Positions 57,127 through 64,000 of a DNA stretch of 64,000 nt are shown here, piece after piece (position 1 is the stretch's first letter; each line of letters starts with the position of its first letter). Origin of the DNA: Adiantum capillus-veneris (taxonomy: Eukaryota > Streptophyta > Polypodiopsida > Polypodiales > Pteridaceae); NCBI GenBank assembly GCA_014529385.2, contig CM043953.1:78048872-78112871 (forward strand). The letters run 5' to 3'. The notes beneath the pieces are model-generated. The model did not search any database, had not been told where the DNA came from, and saw only the letters and a list, made by a program, of their open reading frames with translations. Position numbers and translations under genes: made by a program.

Positions 57127-58269
57127 TGACAGACTTGGACACTCCAAGTTAAGAATCAACCGCGACAGCACCAAATAACCACTTCAAAACAAGTCATAGA
57201 TCACAATAGATGTACACTGGCCCGGCGGAGTTCCGTGCCTAGAGATATTGGCCCCAAAGACAGGCGCCCCTTTCGGTATTTCTTTGTATATTAATCAAAT
57301 CAAAGTACAAGAGAGTGGCTAGGGTTTCACTCTCAGACTCTGCGTCCAGATGCTCTGAAAAGTGAGGCCCTCACCACTAATTTAAAGGTTACAAGGGATG
57401 CCCAAAAGCAGAGCCCCAAAAGCTTTTTAAAATAAAAAGCATCAGTTCTCTCTCTCTCTTAGAGAGTCTTTTCTCTTTTTTTTATTAAAAAAAAAGCAAA
57501 ATTCTCGTCGCTCATCATTTTCAAAAATTAAAAAAAAAATTTAAAAAAATAAAATTCAGCCTCCGCGATTTCCAAAAATTAGGGTTTGCAGGAATTTTAG
57601 GGTTTCTGGCAGAAATTAGGGTTTCTGTTGTCCACCACGTCATCACTTTGTGACATACCCCCCTCTTGAAAGCATTGTAATCGACCGCGATTACGCCTGC
57701 AAAACCGACAAAAGCCATAAACCGTCTTAGCAGACACTGACTGTTAGTACCTATGTACTAGAAACACACATCTAGCACATGTATAAAATCGACAGTCACA
57801 TCAGACGACATCACAGGACATCACATGACATTCAACATTCATTCGGATCTTAGACCATGATTTATCGGCAATGTAGCTAGCAATCACATCTAGGTCCAAT
57901 CGGGACCTCATCGATGTCCGATTGACTAACCCCTATTGCAACCATGTCTATTCGAGATCAATCAGACCAAAATGTTGCAGTCATTTCGGCTATCAGTTCC
58001 TGCACTCAAGAGAAGTCAAGAACAAATCAGTATCATTATCAGGAATTCCATTTCATAAAGTCATCCAGTAGAATACTGTGAGCTCTCAGTATCCCTGAAG
58101 CTCAGAGAGACATCAGTGACTTTAGTATCAAAACCGAGGCATCTGTTGACAAAGGAGCGGAGTAACTCCCCTCTTGTGCATCCCACTGCACCAGATCTTC
58201 GGCCAAGCTGAATTTATGGGTTCCGTTTGGAGTAGACTATGCTAAACCAAAACATCGAGGTAAAGTTTC

Positions 58270-58780
58270 ACAATCCGAGGAGTATCTGCTAGGTCCTCCT
58301 CCTCCATCCACTTCGCATCAAATGCAGGAAAGTTCTTGAACTAAACCAAGAACCGCCTTCGGACTTTACCTTTCTTCGTATCGTTATGTGCCAAAATCTT
58401 TCAGGAACAAGGATCTCCTCGTTTTCTTCCACTTCGGGTTGCTCATCAGGCTCCCCATCATCAGGCACATCACCCTTAACAGGGTTCAAGACACTCACAT
58501 GCAATGCATTAGGAATCCTCCAAGTATCTGGCAGTTTCAATCGGAAGGAGACATCATTTATCTTGTCAGTGATCTGGAAAGGTCCGTAGTATCGCATACT
58601 AAGCTTTGGAAAAAGCCTCTCCTTTCCCTTTTTCTTTCGTAGGCGTGCCTTCTCAAAAGTAAGAGCACCCAATCATCCTCCTTCAATTTCAAGTCACGAC
58701 GATGGCTATCCGCTGCCTTTTTCTGTCGTTCTTGAGAATCCTGCAAAGTCTCGCGAACCTTGGCAAAAGCCGTATCCAAA
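58270..58780 (-). pseudogene. Element A4 integrase C-terminus and eroded chromodomain
   Basis: Frame 58779-58558 reads [20 protein letters not shown] and RDLKLKEDDWVLL. Frame 58672-58289 reads [34 protein letters not shown] and EEILVPERF. The chromodomain is then frame-shifted and only short matches remain (for example DAKWMEEEDL-like sequence read from 58330-58300). Confidence 0.7.
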
Positions 58781-59010
58781 TCTCGCGAATGTTCATCCGC
58801 TTCAAATATCTAATCTTTCGTGCTCAGGAAGGATGGAACCTTCGTAGCACTTTCAACAATCTCACATGGCGTCTTCCCCGTCGAAGAGTGTATCGTGTTA
58901 TTGTAGGCAAATTCCACCAAAGGTAAGTTCTTTTCCCATTGAGTCTTCTGATCCGAGATACAAGACTTCAATAAATCTAAAATCACTGAATTGGCAATCT
59001 CAAATTGCCG

Positions 59011-59701
59011 TCAGTCTGCAAGTGGAACGATGACGAGAACTAACCGCGTGCCAATGTTCTCCCAAATTGCCTTCCAAAACAAACTCATAAATCTGGGGTC
59101 TCTGTCGAAGACAATCGTCTCAGACGTGCCATGTAATCGGAAAATCATCGTTATCATTCTGTGTTCTTGGGAGATCAAAAATGAAATCCATTGCAATACT
59201 TTCCCAGGGGTGGGTGGGTATGGGTAAAGGCTGTAACAATCCGTGTGCCTTATGCCTGTCAAACTTGACCTTCTGGCATACTGAGCAACTGCGCACAAAC
59301 TCTTTCACATCCTTTTTGAGTCTCGGCCCAAAGAAGTATCTCTCTACCCCTTTCATGGTGGTAGCAATTCCGTGGTGACCCGTAAAAGGTGGACAATGGC
59401 ATTCAGTCATAACCTTTTCCCTCAACGGCTGTGTAACGCACAACATAGTCTTTTTCATCAAGTAGCCTTCCCGAAGGGAGTATCCAGCTACTGTCTCCCC
59501 ATCCCGTATCCGTGTGAAAATATCTGCAAAATCTGTATCTGTGGCATACTGATCGACCATATCCTCGAAGCTCCTATGATGTATCGCGGAAATAGCCAGA
59601 ACCAACAGTTTCCGAGACAAAGCATCTGCCACCACATTCTTCTGTCCCTGCACATGGACAATCTGGAAGTGGAACTGTGACAAGATGTTCGCCCACCGCA
59701 T
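59011..59701 (-). pseudogene. Element A4 integrase with internal deletion
   Basis: It reads QGQKNVVADALSRKLLV, then the zinc finger ECHCPPFTGHHG ... CSVCQKVKF, and AMDFIFDLPRTQN. At about 59150 it jumps to FRLHGTSETIVFDRDPRFM, so about 45 residues between the first and second catalytic Asp are lost. The region after DRDP shifts frame. It cannot be catalytically active. Confidence 0.82.
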
Positions 59702-60900
59702 CTGCTTTTACGAAAGCTGCTTCTGTGACAAGAAGTAGCGCAAACTCTGATGGTCTGTAAAGACAGTAAAATCCGCTCCGAGTGGGTAATGCCGCCACTG
59801 AGTAAGAGCATGGATAACCGCCAATAGCTCTTTCTCATAAATCTGTGCTATCATCTCCGGCCTAGAGAACAAACGGCTCTCGTAAGCTATGACATGGCCT
59901 TCTTGCATCAAGACCGCACCCAGACTACGACCACAAGCATCACAATATACTTCAAATGACTTCTGCTAGTCCGACAAAGTCAAAATAGGTCCCGTAGTCA
60001 ATTCTCTTTCAATGTCCGAAAGGCAGTCACCTCTGTGGGTCCCCACGAAAAAGGTACTCCTTTCTGTGTCACGGTATGCAAAGGGGAAGCAACCTCTGCA
60101 AACTTTCGTATGAACCGCCTGTAGTACGAACACAGTCCCAAGAAGCTTCTAACTTCATGGACATTCCTCAAATCGGGCCAATCACGGATAGTCTCTATCT
60201 TGGCCGGGTCCATTTGCACTCCTGCTGCTGCTGACACAATGTGTCCCAAAAAGTGTATCTCTGATAGGAAAAATTCACTTTTCTTTGCATTAATCACTAA
60301 CGTGTGATCTCGTAATGCCTGAAAGACTTGAAGCAGATGATCTTTGTGTTCTACCTCATTCTTGGAGAAAACAATGATGTCGTCAAAGAAAGTGCTAACA
60401 AATAGCGTGTACTCTCGAAAAATCATGTCCATCATCCGGTTAAATGTCGCAGGAGCATTGGTTAAGCCAAAAGCCATCACCAAAAACTCAAATAACCCAC
60501 AAGTCGTCCGAAAAGCTGTCTTGTAGACATCTCCTGGCGCTATCCTGATCTGATGATATCCACTCTTCAAGTCAATCCTTCTAAAGCACGAGGATCCCTG
60601 TAACCTGTCCAGTATATCATCGATCCTAGGAATCGGAAATCTGTTCTTGATGGTGATTTTGTTGAGAGCGCTATAATCGATGCACATTCTCCACGATCCG
60701 TCTTTCTTCAAAACCAACAAAACTGGAGAGCAATACGGTGAAGTACTAGGCTGGACAAGACCCTTTTCCAAGAGGTCTTTCACTGGGTTCATAATCTTTT
60801 CATTTTGTACTCGGCTCACACGATAAGGTGGCCGATTCGGTGGCGTGCTTCCAGGTATCAGATCAATGGTTTGATCTTCAGGCCCTCTGAAAAGCAATCG
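59702..60900 (-). pseudogene. Element A4 reverse transcriptase and RNase H
   Basis: The RT frame (60897-59998) is intact over all core motifs: [67 protein letters not shown] and FLGHIVS, then the connection SFLGLCSYYRRFIRKFAEV. A frame change at about 60000 and a stop at about 59967 precede RNase H (YCDACG, MMQEGHVIAYESRLFSRPE, YEKELLAVIHAL, TDHQSLRYFL). FFDDI is the RT active site. The best-preserved pol segment in the window. Confidence 0.88.
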
Positions 60901-61480
60901 GCATGAGTGTGGAAAAAAATCTTGGCGTTCTTTTGATCAGGTCAAAACATATTCAACCTTTATCCAGCGTTCAGTTCTCTCCCAAAAGAATGAGTAAGAA
61001 ACTGAAGTTTATCAAGTACAATCTCTAAGCCCTTCATTTATCAAAGTCGCTTTCTTAGCCCGGTAGTCAACCACGGCGCAGTTCTTGTGGTACCAAGGGA
61101 TCCTGAGTAGAACGTCACTCGTGTGCCCTGAACACCCCTGTCATTGCAAACGAAGTTTGCCAATGCTCGGTGTAATGGCAACATCCCATTCGGGTGCCAG
61201 TCGAACTACGTCCGCCTGTGGCGTCAATCTGTCGGGCGTAATTCCAAATCGAGCCGCCAATTCCAAGTGAAAAGAAGTTGGCCTTGGCTCCTTCAAAAGA
61301 GCTTCCTGATCCTTCACTTTGCCCCAAAAGCGGCAAAGTTTGTACTTTCATTCATTAGATTCGGTGCAGGTCCCACGCCATGTGGTACTAGTTCTGCTTT
61401 TCTATCTGCCTTTTCTGCCACATTCCTTAGCTGCTCTCGAACTCTGAGACCTGTCGTCGTCTTTATCATTCTGTTCTTTC
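60901..61480 (-). pseudogene. Element A4 protease region, degraded
   Basis: Compared with element A2, the DGGAK active site reads E-G-A-K (about 61300), so the catalytic Asp is lost. FGITPDRLTPQADVV and DVAITPSIGKLRL follow in other frames, then [15 protein letters not shown] near 61050. Several frame changes are present. Confidence 0.7.
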
Positions 61481-61489
61481 TGTGCCTTG

Positions 61490-62973
61490 TTAGGGCACTT
61501 CGCGGAGATATGTCCCTGCTCCCGCATCCAAAGCACTTCCCCTCTCTGATGAAGCGAGCTCTCTCCTCAGGAGTAAGCTTGGGTCGTGCATCATTTTTCT
61601 CTGGGTTGCTCTTTTTCTTTCTACTTTCATTCCCAGAAGTCGTTTGGCTCGTTGTGTCATGGCCTCATCTGTGGGGTAGGTCAGACTGCCAGAGTGAATG
61701 GCAAAGCCCCGCTTCGCATGACTCATCAACTCCTGAATAGAAGCTAACTTCTGTTCCAAGCAGTGATCTCGGATCTCTGTAGGTAGACCCAAGGTAAACC
61801 GCTCAATCTGTTCTCTGAACGAGATCTTCTTGAATGAAGAGGCTGGTAGAAAAGAGCTCCAGAATCTTTTACAATAAGCATTGATTGTATCTTTCTTGGT
61901 CATCCGAAGATGGTTCCAAGCAGCTCGTACATCTCGTTCATATTCTTGCGTCAACCAAGAAGAAATAAAAAGCTTCTTAAATTTTAGCCATTTAACTGGC
62001 GCACTCTTGTCAAAAGAAGCGTGGACCACCAAGTACGAGCATTCCCCTTAAGGTAAGAGGTAGCTCTCCGAATCTTAGAGTGCTCTGAATAGCGTCCTCC
62101 CGCGAAAGCGATGTCAAACTACTGTATAAAAGACAAAGCCTTCGAAGCATCTGAGTATCCTGAAAAGTATCAAACTTGATCGAGTGGCCACCTTCCTTAA
62201 ACTCTCGGACTTTCTTGCTTTTATCTTCGAGAAAGTCATACTGGTTGGCTTTGTAAAAATTCTTCTTGTTCGTATAAAACTTTCCGTCATCGGAATCTGA
62301 GCTGTCTGTAGAGGAGTCCTCAGTAGAACTGTCAGTCTCTAGGCGAGATGTAGCCTTCTTTGCCTTTTTCTTGCCCTTTCCGAAGCTTTGTTTCTTGCTT
62401 CGCTTTTTACCTTTTCTGTCTTCTTTGCTCGAATCCGAGGAGCTAGAAGAACTATCAGAAGAAGAAGAAGAAGAAGAAGAAGAACTGGGTACTCCTTCAA
62501 ATCAAACACGCTTCTTCTGTTTCTTTGCCTTGTCAAAAGTCGACTGACGACCCAAATAACCTGGAAAGTCAATGCTTTTCTTCTGCTTTTTGCTGTGCTT
62601 TTTGGCTTTCTTTTGTGCGTCAAAAAGCTGAGCAATCCGTGCATCAACCACGTTCTCCAGTTCCTTCTCCGTATATTTTCTTGGAGGCAAAAGGTTTCTT
62701 GAGAGCGGGTTTCGGGAGTGGGGTTGTGGTTCTCTGCCACTCCATCTGTACCTCTTCCAAAGAGGTCTGGTTCATATATTTTGCCATCTTCGGGTCCTTG
62801 GCAAAATTGAGCATCATCTTTGTTGCATCGCCGATCAACTGGCGACGCTCCATCTCTCGCCGCTCCGCCTAAGTAGGCCAAGGCGGGCCATACTCTCTAC
62901 CAGAATCTTCGTTGTGATCCCAGCCCGCATCTCCAGATACAGAGGGAGTCGACTGATCATTGCCTGAAGCCAT
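61490..62973 (-). pseudogene. Element A4 gag
   Basis: The start MASGNDQSTPSVSGDAGWDH is at 62973. A stop follows near 62869, and frames 62853-62644, 62690-62502 and 62032-61490 continue the protein: ATKMMLNFAKDPKMAKYMNQ; VDARIAQLFDAQKKAKK; a Ser-rich block made of a GAA/TCT-type run at 62458-62483; LTQEYERDVRAAWNHLRMTK; FTLGLPTEIRDHCLEQKL. The zinc knuckle CFGC ... REQGHISAKCP is at 61535-61495, one base short of the expected 42 nt, so it is split by a frameshift. Confidence 0.85.
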
Positions 62974-63633
62974 AGGTGCCGCGGAATAAAAAAATCGGGG
63001 ATCGGATTTCCCGTAGAAGAGAAATCGGCCGTGCTCTGATACCACTGTAACAGACTTGGACACTCCAAGTCAAGAATCAACCGCGACAACACCAAATAAC
63101 CACTTCAAAACAAGTCACAGATCACAATAGATGTACACTGGCCCGGCGGAGTTCCGTGCCTAGAGATATTGGCCCCAAAGACTGGCGCCACTTTCGGTAT
63201 TTCTTTGTATATTAATCAAATCAAAGTACAAGAGAGTGGCTAGGGTTTCACTCTCAGACTCTGCGTCCAGATGCTCTGAAAAGTGAGGCCCTCACCACTA
63301 ATTTAAAGGTTACAAGGGATGCCCAAAAGCAGAGCCCCAAAAGCTTTTTAAAATAAAAAGCATCAGTTCTCTCTCTCTTAGAGACTCTTTTCTCTTTTTT
63401 TTATTAAAAAAAAAAGCAAAATTCGTGTCGCTCATCATTTTCAAAATAAAAAATAAAAAAATTCAGCCTCCGAGATTTTCGGAAATTAGGGTTTCTGGCA
63501 GAAATGAGGGTTTGCAGGAATTTAGGGTTTCTAGCAGAAATTAGGGTTTCTGCTGTCCGCCAAGTCATCACTTTGTGACACACTTTGTTGCCCAAACTTA
63601 CCCAACTTGGGTTCCCGAACCTTCTCTTTTAAC

Positions 63634-63645
63634 TGGTAGCAGAGC
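63634..63645 (+). other. Primer-binding site of the family F element
   Basis: TGGTAGCAGAGC, a common plant tRNA-Met-type primer site. The plus-strand interior of that element would run to the right, out of the window. Confidence 0.55.
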
Positions 63646-64000
63646 CTCATGCAAATTCCTCATGAGGAGTTTGTCGCGAACAGCTGAGGATTGCCGCTCT
63701 ACATCCTCGAGAAGCTTTCTCTCCCATTTGACGAAGTTTTCATCGCGGGTAGTCTCTCCGACAAGGAAATTTGTAAACAAAGGTGTTTTTAATCCATTTT
63801 TGGACAAATTTTAGCATTTATAGGTCAATTTTAGCAATGAAAATCAGGCATTTTGATGCACATAGCTTGCACATTTATCAATTTGTGGTTTGTGCACCTG
63901 CAATTGTGAAAATCCCCGAATTTTTTGGTGAGAAATTCGAAAATTCAGCATGTTGTAATTTTTTGCCGAAAATTTCAAAAATTAATAAATTTTAGAAAAT
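63646..64000. other. Interior of the family F element, no recognised gene
   Basis: Short frames on both strands (about 70-79 codons) carry no motif I recognise. The sequence becomes AT-rich to the end. Confidence 0.4.

Larger units (their letters stand above)
57127..63580 (-). mobile_element. Element A4: full-length chromovirus, target duplication CACTT
   Basis: The 3' LTR is 57127-57655 and the 5' LTR is 63046-63580, with ends TGTAACAGACTTGG/TGACAGACTTGG and CACTTTGTGACA. Flanks are CACTT at 57122-57126 and 63581-63585. The primer site is TGGTATCAGAGC (minus strand, 63044-63033). The polypurine tract lies at about 57656-57672 (CTTTCAAGAGGGGGGTA on the minus strand). Order on the minus strand: gag, zinc knuckle, protease, RT, RNase H, integrase, chromodomain. 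The LTRs are very similar with a modest number of differences, which suggests a relatively recent insertion, but coding breaks make it non-autonomous. Confidence 0.93.

Overview
This window is nuclear DNA of a land plant, most likely a seedless plant such as a fern. The evidence is spliced genes with GT..AG introns, plant-type hAT, Ty3/gypsy and Ty1/copia remnants, tRNA-derived SINEs, long dinucleotide microsatellites, tRNA-iMet-type primer sites (TGGTATCAGAGC) and telo-box (AAACCCTAA) motifs. Almost everything is decayed or nested transposable-element DNA. I see only two credible host genes. There is no prokaryotic operon, CRISPR array or rRNA.

Host genes. (1) 5256-5759 (+) reads as a two-exon gene for a small secreted protein: an 18-residue signal peptide ending V-V-A on exon 1, a 153-bp intron, and a Cys-rich exon 2 resembling the cyanovirin-N homology (CVNH) fold. 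Among plants that family has been described from the fern Ceratopteris, and this is my main reason for suggesting a fern-like organism. A TATA box and a pair of inverted TGACG motifs lie upstream. (2) 31130-31704 (+) holds the first two coding exons of a mannose-1-phosphate guanylyltransferase alpha / KONJAC-like gene. Its later exons are not in view, and a large retrotransposon nest begins about 1.6 kb downstream.

Layout. 1-1830: minus-strand gypsy gag-protease remnant. 2658-3421: 382-bp tandem duplication overlapping a broken TTF/hAT-type zinc-finger gene (3232-3935, minus). 6420-8184: plus-strand gypsy gag remnant. 9056-11873: hAT transposase pseudogene preceded by seven hairpin-like repeats. 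12.8-16 kb: LTR fragment, AT-rich tandem repeat, two SINE-like units. 16-20 kb: (TC)n/(CA)n tracts and a T14G43 tract. 20-30 kb: shredded gypsy pieces, including two roughly 1-kb LTR-like arms in opposite orientation. 30-33.3 kb: the GMPPA-like 5' exons and intron.

33,338-47,350 is a nested chromovirus cluster. Element B (plus) is interrupted by element A2 (minus). A2 contains both a small TRIM-like element (34186-36127) and element A1 (plus, 36895-41372, target-site duplication TGCAG). 47.4-50.4 kb holds a palindrome built around an LTR, then a minus-strand gag with its LTR, which carries a telomere-like minisatellite. 52392-52921 is a solo LTR with target-site duplication GCAAA. 53.3-56.8 kb holds gypsy gag, a head-to-head LTR junction and a copia integrase. 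57127-63580 is a full-length minus-strand chromovirus, A4, with target-site duplication CACTT; its coding region has several breaks.

The LTR families (called A, B and C here) differ over most of their length but share an 18-bp core, AATACCGAAAGGGGCGCC, and its flank. At least 12 copies are present. All calls come from reading the sequence. No database search was run.
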